A stretch of DNA of 24,338 nt from an uncultured Chloroflexota bacterium (GTDB lineage: Bacteria > Chloroflexota > Chloroflexia > Thermomicrobiales > UBA6265). The position numbers and the translations under genes are program-made. The DNA is taken from NCBI GenBank assembly GCA_937901745.1, contig CALGSZ010000098.1, positions 1 to 24,338 of the forward strand, written 5' to 3'. Every line of letters begins with the position of its first letter. Position 1 is the stretch's first letter. The notes beneath the pieces are model-generated. The model worked only from the letters and a program-made list of their open reading frames with translations, was not told the DNA's origin and ran no database searches. Below, one piece after another: positions 8,463 through 16,161 of this stretch.

Positions 8463-9287
8463 TCATTCGCGCGCGGCGACCGGCGCCCCGACGTGACTGC
8501 CGATGACGTCCATCATCGCGCCATGGATCAAGCCATTGCTGGCGATGACCTCTCGACTGTACGGATTGAACGGTCCGCCGTTGTACGTCGTCGCGCGACC
8601 GCCCGCTTCGAGCACCATCAAGCCGCCGGCCGCGAGATCCCAGGGCTGGAGCGGCCGCTCCCAGAACCCGTCCAACCGCCCGGCGGCGACATAGCACAAG
8701 TTGAGCGCGGCCGATCCGTCACGCCGCGTGCCCTGGGAGATGTTGAGAAATGCGTCCCAGAGCGCGGCGTTCTCCTCCCGGTCCGCCAGGTTGTAGGGGA
8801 AGCCGGTGGCGAGCAACGCGCGAATCAGACGATCGACGCTCGAGACGTGGATCGGCGTTCCGTTGAGCGTGGCGCCCTGGCCCCGTTCGGCGACGAAAAG
8901 CTCGTCCAGCATCGGGTCATAGACGACGCCGAGGAGCACTTCCCCCGACCGCTCGAGCGCGATCGACACGGCGAAGTGGGGATACCCGTGCGCGTAGTTC
9001 GTCGTCCCATCGAGCGGATCGATCACCCACCCGTATTGGTCGCGGTCGTTCGCGTTTTCGCCGACCTCGCCGCTCTCTTCACCCAGCACCCGATGATCCG
9101 GAAAGGCTTCCCGAATCCGGGAAACGATGAGCGCCTCCGACGCTTGGTCGGCGTCCGTAACGAGGTCGACTTCCCCTTTGTAGTTGATCGCCCGAGCCGT
9201 CGCGAGGCGCTCCCGTAGGAGACGGCCCGCGTCGCGCGCGGCGGCGATCGCCACCTCACGCGCTTCGGCTGGCAATACGGCAGTCAT
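8463..9287 (-). CDS. inositol monophosphatase family protein
   Basis: A 274-residue Mg-dependent phosphatase of the IMPase/FBPase/SuhB superfamily. Metal-binding residues are visible as Glu70-Glu71 in LGEESGE, Asp90 and Asp93 in IDPLDGTTNYAHG, and Asp217 in WDLAAGG. The length is typical. Members hydrolyse myo-inositol 1-phosphate, histidinol phosphate, fructose 1,6-bisphosphate or 3'-phosphoadenosine 5'-phosphate, and the substrate cannot be settled from these motifs. The Shine-Dalgarno site at ATG 9287 is weak. The 101-base gap after tsaD includes a perfect ATCTC-AC-GAGAT inverted repeat (9310-9321) and could hold its own promoter. Downstream genes follow closely, so it likely heads the RAM/GAF set. 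Confidence 0.92.
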   Translation of the reverse strand: MTAVLPAEAREVAIAAARDAGRLLRERLATARAINYKGEVDLVTDADQASEALIVSRIREAFPDHRVLGEESGEVGENANDRDQYGWVIDPLDGTTNYAHGYPHFAVSIALERSGEVLLGVVYDPMLDELFVAERGQGATLNGTPIHVSSVDRLIRALLATGFPYNLADREENAALWDAFLNISQGTRRDGSAALNLCYVAAGRLDGFWERPLQPWDLAAGGLMVLEAGGRATTYNGGPFNPYSREVIASNGLIHGAMMDVIGSHVGAPVAARE

Positions 9288-9388
9288 CGGCTATCGTCCA
9301 ATCACCCGAATCTCACGAGATCCCATGTTGAGCGCGGTCACGCAAGTCCGTCGCACCGCGCCGCTCGCATAGTAGCAGGCAGAACGGC

Positions 9389-10507
9389 TCAGGCCCTAGC
9401 CTCGGAGATGCCACCTTCGTCCGGTACCAGAGGAAGGCGCGGGCGAGCATCGACCTCCCAGCCCGCCAATTCGCCATACCGGAGCCGGTAGTACGCCGCG
9501 CCAGCGACCATCGCCGCGTTGTCCGTGCAGAGCGAGATCGGCGGGAAGCGCACGGGGATCGGCTCGGGCAGCGAAGCCACTTCCTGCTCGATCCTGCGAC
9601 GCAGCGCGGTGTTCGCGGCGACGCCGCCGGCTAGGAGGAGCGTCTTCGCGCCGAATTCGCGAGCGGCGCGGACCGCCTTGACCGCCAGCACCTCGACAAC
9701 CGCCTCCTGGTACGCCGCGGCGAGATCGTTCACGGGCAGATCTGGCGAGTACCGAGGCGGCCGGTGCTCCGGGAAGGGACCGGACGACGCCGCGGCCGGC
9801 TCGGCGTCCGGCAGGCGGTACGGCTCAACGATCCGCAGCAGCGCGGTCTTCAAGCCGGAGAAGCTGAAGTCATAGCTCTCGCCGAGCCAGGCGCGGGGAA
9901 GCTCGAAGCGTGTCGGGTCGCCGTTCGCGGCGGCGCGCTGAATGGCCGGGCCGCCCGGATAGCCAAGCCCGAGCAGCCGCGCCCCCTTGTCGAACGCCTC
10001 GCCGGCCGCGTCATCCAGCGTTCGTCCGAGATGCTGATAAGCTCCATGACCGCGCATCAGGATCAGTTCGGTATGTCCGCCGGAGACGAGGAGGCAAACC
10101 AGCGGAAACTCCGGGGGTGGCGGCGGCTCTTCGCCGGGCAGTCCCAGCCAATTCGCGTAGATGTGGGCCTCGAGATGATTGACGGGCACGAGCGGCCGGT
10201 CGAGGACATAGGCCAGCGCCTTGGCGACGTTCACCCCGACCAGGAGCGACCCGGCGAGCCCCGGCCCCTGCGTGACCGCAATGGCATCTATCTGATCGCG
10301 CGCCACGCCGGCTTCCGCTAGCGCGACCTCGACGACCGGGATGATGGCCGTGATGTGGCCGCGCGCCGCGAGCTCGGGGACGACTCCGCCATGTGTCTGA
10401 TGCAGCGCGAATTGCGACGAGACAATATTCGAGAGAACGCGCGATCCATCGCGGACAACGGCGGCAGCCGTCTCGTCACAGGATGTCTCGATTCCGAGGA
10501 CGTTCAC
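9389..10507 (-). CDS. tsaD: tRNA N6-threonylcarbamoyladenosine transferase TsaD
   Basis: Catalytic subunit that transfers the threonylcarbamoyl group from threonylcarbamoyl-AMP to A37 of ANN-decoding tRNAs; it works with TsaB and TsaE. At 372 residues it is slightly longer than the usual about 340, owing to Pro-rich inserts after NWLGLPGEE and around residues 235-260. Motifs are the ASKHA N-terminus MNVLGIETSCDETA, the metal-binding His111 and His115 in NHLEAH, SGGHTEL, FSFSGLKTA, AGGVAAN and CTDNAAM. The start is GTG 10507, whose GTGA overlaps the rimI stop by four bases, so translation is coupled to rimI. It belongs to the tsaB-rimI-tsaD cluster common in bacteria; tsaE is separate, at 15664-16161. 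Confidence 0.97.
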   Translation of the reverse strand: MNVLGIETSCDETAAAVVRDGSRVLSNIVSSQFALHQTHGGVVPELAARGHITAIIPVVEVALAEAGVARDQIDAIAVTQGPGLAGSLLVGVNVAKALAYVLDRPLVPVNHLEAHIYANWLGLPGEEPPPPPEFPLVCLLVSGGHTELILMRGHGAYQHLGRTLDDAAGEAFDKGARLLGLGYPGGPAIQRAAANGDPTRFELPRAWLGESYDFSFSGLKTALLRIVEPYRLPDAEPAAASSGPFPEHRPPRYSPDLPVNDLAAAYQEAVVEVLAVKAVRAAREFGAKTLLLAGGVAANTALRRRIEQEVASLPEPIPVRFPPISLCTDNAAMVAGAAYYRLRYGELAGWEVDARPRLPLVPDEGGISEARA

Positions 10508-11214
10508 GACGCCCGGTCTCCACGATCGGCGAAATCAAGGGGATCTAACAGCGGATGCTCGATTGGCGGCGGGACTTCGGCGACCGGCCCGAGCCGCCGG
10601 GCGAGCTCGGCCCGCAGTTCGTTGACCATCGCCAGGTAGCCGGGATCTCGCAGCGAGCGCGACCACATGATGTAGGCGTCCTCGCCATTGTCGCTGTAGT
10701 ACCGCCGCCGCGTGCCCTGGACCTCGAAGCCATACTTGCGATACAGCCGCTGCGCGACCTCGTTCGAGACGCGCACCTCGAGGGTCAGCCAGTTGGCCTC
10801 CCGCCGGATCGCCTCATCGAAGAGCCCGATCAGCAGCAGCTCGCCAAAGCCACGGCCGCGATAGATGGGATCGACGCCGATCGTCGTGATGTGCGCCTCA
10901 TCGAACGCGGTCCACATGCCGGCGAACCCGGCGATGTGCGGCGCGTCCGGCGATTGCGTCGGGCGGCGCGGCAGGAGCGAGAGACGCGGCAGGCCGAGGA
11001 TGCCGTCGGCGGACCGCTGCCCACCGTGATCCGAGGCGCCATCGCGCGAATTCGTAACGGTCCCATCCGCTCCCGCGTTGGGTATCGCGCGGAGCACGAA
11101 GTAGGCATTTTGCGTGGGATTCCGCAGCTCCCGCCGGTAAGCGGACGCGGGCCATGGTGTGCTGAAGCAGCGGCGCTCGACGCGGCTGACTTCTGGCACG
11201 TCGTCTTGCGTCAT
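10504..11214 (-). CDS. rimI: GNAT N-acetyltransferase, RimI-like, with an insertion
   Basis: Acetylates protein N-termini (classically ribosomal protein S18) with acetyl-CoA. The GNAT core is seen in ERRCFSTPW near the N-terminus, HITTIGVDPIYRGRGFGELLL (beta4 and the acetyl-CoA pyrophosphate loop), LTLEVRVSNEVAQRLYRKYGFE and the C-terminal RRRYYSDNGEDAYIMW. At 236 residues it is much longer than typical RimI (about 150). Extra length comes from about 50 Gly/Ser/Arg-rich residues between beta2 and beta3 (about 45-95) and a 40-50 residue C-terminal tail. The ATG at 11214 is the first standard start, but beta1 seems to begin upstream in frame; a CTG at 11247 would supply it. It lies between tsaB and tsaD, as in many genomes, and overlaps tsaD by four bases. 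Confidence 0.88.
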   Translation of the reverse strand: MTQDDVPEVSRVERRCFSTPWPASAYRRELRNPTQNAYFVLRAIPNAGADGTVTNSRDGASDHGGQRSADGILGLPRLSLLPRRPTQSPDAPHIAGFAGMWTAFDEAHITTIGVDPIYRGRGFGELLLIGLFDEAIRREANWLTLEVRVSNEVAQRLYRKYGFEVQGTRRRYYSDNGEDAYIMWSRSLRDPGYLAMVNELRAELARRLGPVAEVPPPIEHPLLDPLDFADRGDRAS

Positions 11215-11454
11215 TCGATCGAGTCGGAAAATCGTGGTCGGGATCAGGGGTGTCTTTCCTCATCACTCGCGCGGTATGACCGGCCACACTCCATGCTGTC
11301 ACGTTAGCACGGCCACAGCCGCGGGACAACTAACACGAACTCACTATTTGGGATTACGAATGACAGCCCTTTAGCGATGTACGCTGGCCGCCCCGCTCAT
11401 GACATTGCCTTTGCGCCGGTGTCACTCAGGTTGGCCCCGTGGCAGCTCTAAAAC
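11215..11454. other. 240-base intergenic stretch between tsaB and rimI
   Basis: No credible gene or RNA is seen here. The - strand has TTGTCC and TAACGT separated by 17 bases around 11310-11340, a poor promoter match. AGGAAAG around 11254-11260 is well placed for a CTG start of rimI at 11247. The part at 11330-11370 is less GC-rich than its surroundings. Confidence 0.3.
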
Positions 11455-12180
11455 CTACCGGCCGCTCCCGGACGACGCGCCGACTGGGCGCGACGGACCA
11501 TGGAGATACGTCGGCTCGAGGGTGACGGGATCATCAACGTCGCCGGCCTCGAGCCGGGTCCGGGCAATCTCCGCGAGCGCGAGCGCCCGCCGCAGCCGCG
11601 CCGACGGCGGCGGGACGATCGCCGACGCTTCCGCGCGAAGGGCTTGCTCCTGCTCGGGAATCAGCTCACCCGTCACGATCGTCGGCGCGCCAAGCTCGCG
11701 GACCACCGTGACGAGCTCGGCCAGCACGCCGTTGTAGGCCGGGCGCACCAGCCGCGGACTTTCACTCCCGCCCTCGTAGACGGCCCAAACGAGACGGCCG
11801 CGGCCAGCGGCGACGACAGCGACGATATGACCGGGGAAGCGAGCATACGGGTATGCGACCACATCAAGCGTCGGCACACCGATCAGCGACAGGTCGAGAC
11901 CGAGGACGAAGCCTTTGGCGATGCTCAAGCCGACCCGCAAGCCGTTGAACATCCCCGGCCCGGTTGTCACCGCGACGGCGGACAAGTCCATCACCTCGAT
12001 GCCGACGAGGCGGCGCAGGCAATCAATCTCATTCAGCACCGTCGCCGTCTGGTCGCGGCCAGCCGACCAGACCGTTTCGGCAACGTGGGAACCCGCCGCC
12101 AGCGCGATCCCTGCCTGTTCGGACGAGGTATCAATGGCAAGGATCCATGTTTGGCGGGGAGCCGACGAATTTGTTAGCAT
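11455..12180 (-). CDS. tsaB: tRNA threonylcarbamoyladenosine biosynthesis protein TsaB
   Basis: Non-catalytic partner that dimerises with TsaD in the t6A37 tRNA-modifying complex. About 241 residues from ATG 12180, the normal size. It has the ASKHA opening ILAIDTSSEQAGIAL, the TsaB hallmark TTGPGMFNGLRVGLSIAKG, IGVPTLDVVA and the C-terminal LEPTYLHG. It lacks TsaD's metal-binding histidines, as expected. A GTG at 12207 would extend it by nine residues; I prefer ATG 12180 because the family-like sequence starts shortly after it. It is the first gene of the - strand run and diverges from the importer operon at 12329. A 240-base gap separates it from rimI, so the two may have separate promoters. 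Confidence 0.93.
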   Translation of the reverse strand: MLTNSSAPRQTWILAIDTSSEQAGIALAAGSHVAETVWSAGRDQTATVLNEIDCLRRLVGIEVMDLSAVAVTTGPGMFNGLRVGLSIAKGFVLGLDLSLIGVPTLDVVAYPYARFPGHIVAVVAAGRGRLVWAVYEGGSESPRLVRPAYNGVLAELVTVVRELGAPTIVTGELIPEQEQALRAEASAIVPPPSARLRRALALAEIARTRLEAGDVDDPVTLEPTYLHGPSRPVGASSGSGR

Positions 12181-12328
12181 CCTGGTAGACCTATCGCTGA
12201 CGAACACGACCGGAGACGAGGAAGCAGCCAGCTCGCATTTGCAGCCCGGGAGAGTTTAACGCCTCTTTCACCTACGCCAGCCAATTACCCGCGACCATGG
12301 AGGTCGCAGGCAACCCGACGGAGGGAGG
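12181..12328. promoter_or_regulatory. divergent regulatory region between tsaB and the importer operon
   Basis: Both flanking genes are read outward from here, so it should hold two promoters. A lower-GC segment at 12251-12290 (TTTAAC, CAATTA) is the likeliest place. GCGACC-ATGGA-GGTCGC at 12291-12307 is a perfect 6-5-6 inverted repeat that would fold in the 5' untranslated region of the importer mRNA, 21 bases before its start; it could be an operator or a translational hairpin. Confidence 0.4.
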
Positions 12329-13303
12329 ATGCTGGGCGAGGAGATGCAGAGCGGTTCGACAGTCCCGCTCGTTGCCGGAGAGCGAGCCGGCGCCACCGTG
12401 CGCGGCGCCACCCGAGCAAAGCCGCGAAAGTGGCCGCTACGAGAGTGGCTACTGTTCCTTCTCTTCATTGGGCCGAACGTCATCCTCTTCGGCATCTTCT
12501 CCTACTGGCCCATGATCTACAGCGCGTACCTCAGTACGCGCCGGTGGGACATGATCTCACCGGTCAAAGTAGACGTCGGCCTCGATAACTACCGCTACCT
12601 CCTTAGCGACGACACGTTCCAGAAAGTCCTTTGGAACTCGCTGTACTTCGCGGTCGGCGCCGTCGGCGGCTCGCTCATCCTCGGGCTGGCAGCGGCGCTG
12701 CTCCTGAACCAGCGCTTGCGCGGACGCGACGGCGCCCGCGCGGTCATCTTCATGCCAACGCTGCTCAGCGGCGCGGCGATCGGCATCGTCTGGGCCTATA
12801 TCTTCGATCCCCGCTATGGCCTGCTCCGTACTGTCCTGAACGTCTTCCGCATCCCATCACCCGACTGGCTAGGCGATCCCACTTGGGCGATGCCCGCGGT
12901 CATCATCGTCTACATCTGGAAGAACGTCGGTTTCACGACGGTTATCTATCTCGCCGGACTGCAAGCGATCCCGCGTGATCTCTACGAAGCGGCGCGCGTG
13001 GACGGAGCCGGACCGTTCTGGCGCTTCCGTTCCGTGACGCTGCCGATGCTCTCGCCGATCACGTTCTTCCTGGTCGTCACCTCCATCCTGAGCTCGTTCC
13101 AGGCGTTCGACATCATCAACGTGATGACGAGAGGCGGCCCGGTCGATGCCACGAACAACCTGATCTACTACGTCTATCAGCAGGGATTCGTGGCATTCAA
13201 CGCCGGCCGGGCGGCAGCGGCATCTATCGTCCTCTTCGTCGCCATGCTCATCGTCACGCTTCTACAGCTCCGCTACTCGGAGCGGCGAGTGCACTATGGC
13301 TAG
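12329..13303 (+). CDS. ABC transporter permease, UgpA/MalF type
   Basis: A 324-residue inner-membrane permease of the carbohydrate-type CUT1 importers. An N-terminal basic tail of about 35 residues precedes the first membrane helix (LLFLLFIGPNVILFGIF), and about six helices follow. The EAA loop that docks the ATPase is at about residue 219 (EAARVDGAGPFWRF). The C-terminus (GGPVDATNNLIYYVYQQGF onward, ending YSERRVHY) resembles UgpA, the glycerol-3-phosphate permease, but homologues carry many sugars and polyols. ATG 12329 follows a doubled GGAGG-like site; ATG 12344 is an alternative. It overlaps the next permease gene by eight bases. Substrate is uncertain. Confidence 0.9.
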   Translation: MLGEEMQSGSTVPLVAGERAGATVRGATRAKPRKWPLREWLLFLLFIGPNVILFGIFSYWPMIYSAYLSTRRWDMISPVKVDVGLDNYRYLLSDDTFQKVLWNSLYFAVGAVGGSLILGLAAALLLNQRLRGRDGARAVIFMPTLLSGAAIGIVWAYIFDPRYGLLRTVLNVFRIPSPDWLGDPTWAMPAVIIVYIWKNVGFTTVIYLAGLQAIPRDLYEAARVDGAGPFWRFRSVTLPMLSPITFFLVVTSILSSFQAFDIINVMTRGGPVDATNNLIYYVYQQGFVAFNAGRAAAASIVLFVAMLIVTLLQLRYSERRVHYG

Positions 13304-14165
13304 CGCGCAACGGGTTTGGGTCTCGCACCGGACACGCGACTCCTTCTGGCGCTTGCTCGGCTACCTGGGCTTGGTGCTCATCATCGTCGTGGTCGGCGCG
13401 CCGATCTTCTGGATGCTGACTGGCTCGATCAAGACGAACCAGGAGATCTACACGTTCCCGCCTATCTGGTGGCCGGAAGACCCGGTCTGGGAGAACTACA
13501 AGACCGCGTGGAACGCCGCCCCGTTCGACCGGTTCTATCTCAACACCCTGATCACGACGGTCGGCGGCGTTGGGTTGGAGCTGCTGAACGCGACCCTCTC
13601 CGCCTATGCCCTGGTCTTCTTGCGCTTCCCGAAGAAGAACCTCATCTTCATCCTGCTGCTGGCGGCATTGATGATTCCGACGCAGGTGACGATCCTGCCG
13701 AACTACATCACCCTCTCAGATTTCTTCGGCCAGAGCTGGATCAACACCTATCAGGGAATCATCCTGCCGGGAGCTTCGACGGCGTTCGGCACCTTCCTCC
13801 TGCGGCAGGCGTTCCTCAGCCTGCCCCATGAGGTGCTCGACGCGGCCAAGGTTGATGGCTGCGGCCATCTGCGCCTGCTGTGGGATGTCGTGCTGCCGAT
13901 GGCCCGGCCGGTGCTCGTCACCTTCGGCCTGATCTCGCTCGTCGCCAAGTGGAACGACTACCTGTGGCCGCTGGTGGTGACGAACCAGGACCGGATGCGG
14001 ACGCTAGCGGTCGGTATCTCGTATCTCTACAACCCGGAGACGATCACTCGCTGGGGGCCAGTGATGGCCGCCACCTTCTTCGTGATTGCGCCGTTGATCG
14101 CCATCTACATCTGGGCGCAGCGCCACATCATCGAGGGCATCACCGCCGGCGCGACCAAGGGATGA
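13296..14165 (+). CDS. ABC transporter permease, UgpE/MalG type
   Basis: A 289-residue second permease of the same importer. It has about six membrane helices (first VLIIVVVGAPIFWMLTGSI), the conserved NTLITT and YALVFLRFP segments, and the EAA loop at about residue 182 (DAAKVDGCGHLRLL) followed by WNDYLWPLVV. These fit the MalG/UgpE half of a CUT1 heterodimer. ATG 13296 lies inside the end of the upstream permease gene (eight-base overlap), so the two are translationally coupled. The binding-protein gene follows after 127 bases. The cognate ATPase is not encoded here; a shared MsmX/UgpC-type ATPase elsewhere would be needed. Confidence 0.9.
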   Translation: MASAQRVWVSHRTRDSFWRLLGYLGLVLIIVVVGAPIFWMLTGSIKTNQEIYTFPPIWWPEDPVWENYKTAWNAAPFDRFYLNTLITTVGGVGLELLNATLSAYALVFLRFPKKNLIFILLLAALMIPTQVTILPNYITLSDFFGQSWINTYQGIILPGASTAFGTFLLRQAFLSLPHEVLDAAKVDGCGHLRLLWDVVLPMARPVLVTFGLISLVAKWNDYLWPLVVTNQDRMRTLAVGISYLYNPETITRWGPVMAATFFVIAPLIAIYIWAQRHIIEGITAGATKG

Positions 14166-14172
14166 TGGCGAA

Positions 14173-14191
14173 CGCCGCGCTGGAAGCGGCG
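14173..14191 (+). repeat. hairpin between permease and binding-protein genes
   Basis: CGCCGC, loop GCTGGAA, GCGGCG forms a perfect 6-bp stem eight bases after the permease stop. It has no T-tract. In other importers such hairpins stabilise or process the mRNA so that the binding protein is made in excess; that role is inference here. Confidence 0.35.
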
Positions 14192-14292
14192 CCAAGTTGG
14201 GGGTCAAACGGCGTGGGAGGCGGCTCCCGCGCTGCGATGACGCGACTGGGCGCAGTGGAGCGCCCGAAGGCGATCACAGGAGGATTGGAGCA

Positions 14293-15621
14293 ATGGCGAC
14301 CCGGCTTTCACGGCGTTCAGTGCTGAAAGGAGCAGCTGGCCTCGCCGCCGCTGTCCCGGCGGTGAAGCGAAGCTCAGTCTTCGCGGCGCCCGCGGTGCTG
14401 CAGGAGACTGGGTCGAAGGTCAAGATCACGTACTGGGGCTCCTTCACCGACGCTCTGGGTGAAGCCGAGCGCGGGCTCGTCCAGCGATTCAACGAATCGC
14501 AAGACGAGGTGGAGGTGGAGTACCAGTACCAGGGAACCTACGAGGAGACCGCGCAGAAGCTGACCGCGGCGCTGGCGGCGAAGCAGACGCCCGACGTCTC
14601 CCTCCTCTCTGACGTCTGGTGGTTCAAGTTCTACCTGAACCGGGCGATCGCTCCGTTGAACGATCTCATCTCGAAGTACAACGTCGACACCAGCGACTAT
14701 GTCGACTCCCTCTGGATCGAGGGCATCCGGGACGATGTCCAGTACTGGATCCCGATGGCGCGCTCGACGCCGCTCTTCTACTACAACAAGGAAATGTTCC
14801 GCGAAGTCGGCCTGGAAAGCGCGCCGAAGACCTGGGCGGAGCTGGAGGCGGTCGCGCCCGATCTGACGCGCAAGGACGGCGACACGATCACCCGTGCCGC
14901 GTTTGCCCACCCGTCGGCCGGCTCGTACATCGCCTGGCTGTTCCAGTGCGTAGTCTGGCAGCACGGCGGCCGCTACTCTGACGAGAACTTCAACATCATG
15001 ATGACGTCGGAGGAGACGATCACGGCCGGCGAGCTGTACCGTCGCTCCGTCGTCGACGGCTGGGCGACGACGCCGCAGGACGTCAACACCGACTTCCTCA
15101 ATGGTCTGACGGCCTCGATGATGGCCTCGACCGGCGGCCTGGCCGGCATCGAGCGGGACGCGACGTTCGAGGTCGGCACCGCGTTCCTGCCGGAGGGACC
15201 GGCGGGCTTCGGCTGCTGCACCGGCGGCTCCGGCCTGGCGATCCTGGCGGACAAGCCGGCGGAGAAGCAGGAAGCGGCGTTCAAGTTCGTGATGTACGCC
15301 TCCTCGCCGGAAGGAACCGCGTGGTGGTCGCAGAACACGGGCTACATGCCGGTGCGCAAGTCGGCCATCCAGAGCGAGGAGATGCAGGCGTTCTTCGCGG
15401 AGCACCCGAACTTCAAGACTGCCGTCGATCAGCTCGAGAAGACCCGGCCGCAGGACGCCGCTCGCGTCTTCATCCCGAACGGCGACCAGATCATCGGCAA
15501 GGGCCTGGAAGAGATCACGATCACGAAGTCCGAAGTGCGGCCGGCGTTCGAGAGCGTCCAGAAGATCCTGGAGGAAGAGGCGAAGCCGGTGCTTGAGGCG
15601 ATCGAGGCACTGCGCTCCTGA
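14293..15621 (+). CDS. Tat-exported extracellular solute-binding protein (UgpB-like)
   Basis: About 442 residues, binding component of the adjacent importer. The N-terminus MATRLSRRSVLKGAAGLAAA is a twin-arginine signal (SRRxxLK plus hydrophobic stretch), with likely cleavage near FAA-PA. There is no lipobox cysteine. Mature sequence begins KVKITYWGSFTD and shows binding-protein family 1 features: IPMARSTPLFYYNKEMF, the hinge-region TGGSGLAILADKPAEKQEAA and GYMPVRKSA, which resemble UgpB more than MalE. AGGAGG at 14279-14284 is eight bases before ATG 14293; the frame is open upstream but that part lacks family sequence. It is the last gene of the operon and faces tsaE. The ligand could be glycerol 3-phosphate, a sugar or a polyol. 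Confidence 0.9.
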   Translation: MATRLSRRSVLKGAAGLAAAVPAVKRSSVFAAPAVLQETGSKVKITYWGSFTDALGEAERGLVQRFNESQDEVEVEYQYQGTYEETAQKLTAALAAKQTPDVSLLSDVWWFKFYLNRAIAPLNDLISKYNVDTSDYVDSLWIEGIRDDVQYWIPMARSTPLFYYNKEMFREVGLESAPKTWAELEAVAPDLTRKDGDTITRAAFAHPSAGSYIAWLFQCVVWQHGGRYSDENFNIMMTSEETITAGELYRRSVVDGWATTPQDVNTDFLNGLTASMMASTGGLAGIERDATFEVGTAFLPEGPAGFGCCTGGSGLAILADKPAEKQEAAFKFVMYASSPEGTAWWSQNTGYMPVRKSAIQSEEMQAFFAEHPNFKTAVDQLEKTRPQDAARVFIPNGDQIIGKGLEEITITKSEVRPAFESVQKILEEEAKPVLEAIEALRS

Positions 15622-15626
15622 TCCTT

Positions 15627-15641
15627 GCGCCGGGTTGGCGC
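15627..15641. terminator. hairpin between convergent binding-protein and tsaE genes
   Basis: GCGCC-GGGTT-GGCGC is a perfect 5-5-5 hairpin in the 42-base gap between the two stop codons. It is short and not followed by a T-tract, so termination activity is only suggested by position. Confidence 0.35.
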
Positions 15642-15663
15642 TCGGGGCAGCGCGTCCCGGGCG

Positions 15664-16161
15664 TCAACCCGCCGTCGCCGCCGCGATCTCCTCAACCACG
15701 GGCGCCAGATCTCCCGCGGCCGGGACGGCCTCAATCGTGATGCGCCGCCGATCCGGACCGGCAATTTCCAGCCGGACGAGCAGGTACGCGTCCGGAAGCC
15801 AATCCCCAGCCCGCTCCGGCCACTCGATCACGGACACGCCGTCCGTTGGCGCAAGGTACTGCCCGTAGCCGAACGACTCCAGCTCCGCCTCGTCGGTCAG
15901 CCGGTAGAGATCGAGGTGGTAGAGCTGAATCGGCGCTCCTGACACCGCCCGTCCAGCGTGCTCGGCAACGAGGGTGAAGGTCGGACTCTGGACGTACTCG
16001 TTCACGCCGAGCCCGGCCGCGATCCCCTGGGTCAGCGTCGTCTTCCCCGCGCCGAGATCGCCATGCAGGAGTACGACATCGCCGGGACGCAGTCGCCGGC
16101 CGATGGCAGCACCGAGCGCGCGCGTCTGCTCCGGGCTCTCGGTCTCCAGCGTCAGCCTCAC
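15664..16161 (-). CDS. tsaE: tRNA threonylcarbamoyladenosine biosynthesis ATPase TsaE
   Basis: A 165-residue P-loop ATPase that drives turnover of the TsaB-TsaD complex during t6A37 synthesis. Walker A is GDLGAGKT (34-41); other TsaE motifs are SPTF (59-62), YHLDLYRL (81-88) and VIEWPERA (111-118). The start is GTG 16161, whose GTGA overlaps the stop of the upstream iron-transport ATPase gene by four bases, so tsaE is translationally coupled to the fbp-like operon rather than linked to tsaB-rimI-tsaD, whose nearest gene is about 3.5 kb away. The family call is secure; the operon association is unusual. Confidence 0.96.
   Translation of the reverse strand: MRLTLETESPEQTRALGAAIGRRLRPGDVVLLHGDLGAGKTTLTQGIAAGLGVNEYVQSPTFTLVAEHAGRAVSGAPIQLYHLDLYRLTDEAELESFGYGQYLAPTDGVSVIEWPERAGDWLPDAYLLVRLEIAGPDRRRITIEAVPAAGDLAPVVEEIAAATAG

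Noticed and set aside
9310..9321. ATCTC-AC-GAGAT palindrome upstream of the inositol-monophosphatase-family gene.
   Set aside because: Perfect but short and single; without a second copy or conservation it is not enough for an operator call.
11444..11454. - strand reads GTTTTAGAGCT, the start of the Streptococcus pyogenes type II CRISPR repeat.
   Set aside because: Only 11 bases match, there is no second copy, no spacer array and no cas gene nearby. Chance similarity next to the tsaB stop.
14197..14292. N-terminal extension of the UgpB-like binding protein by 32 residues.
   Set aside because: It would put an unrelated Arg-rich segment before the Tat signal, and the AGGAGG site is correctly spaced for ATG 14293.
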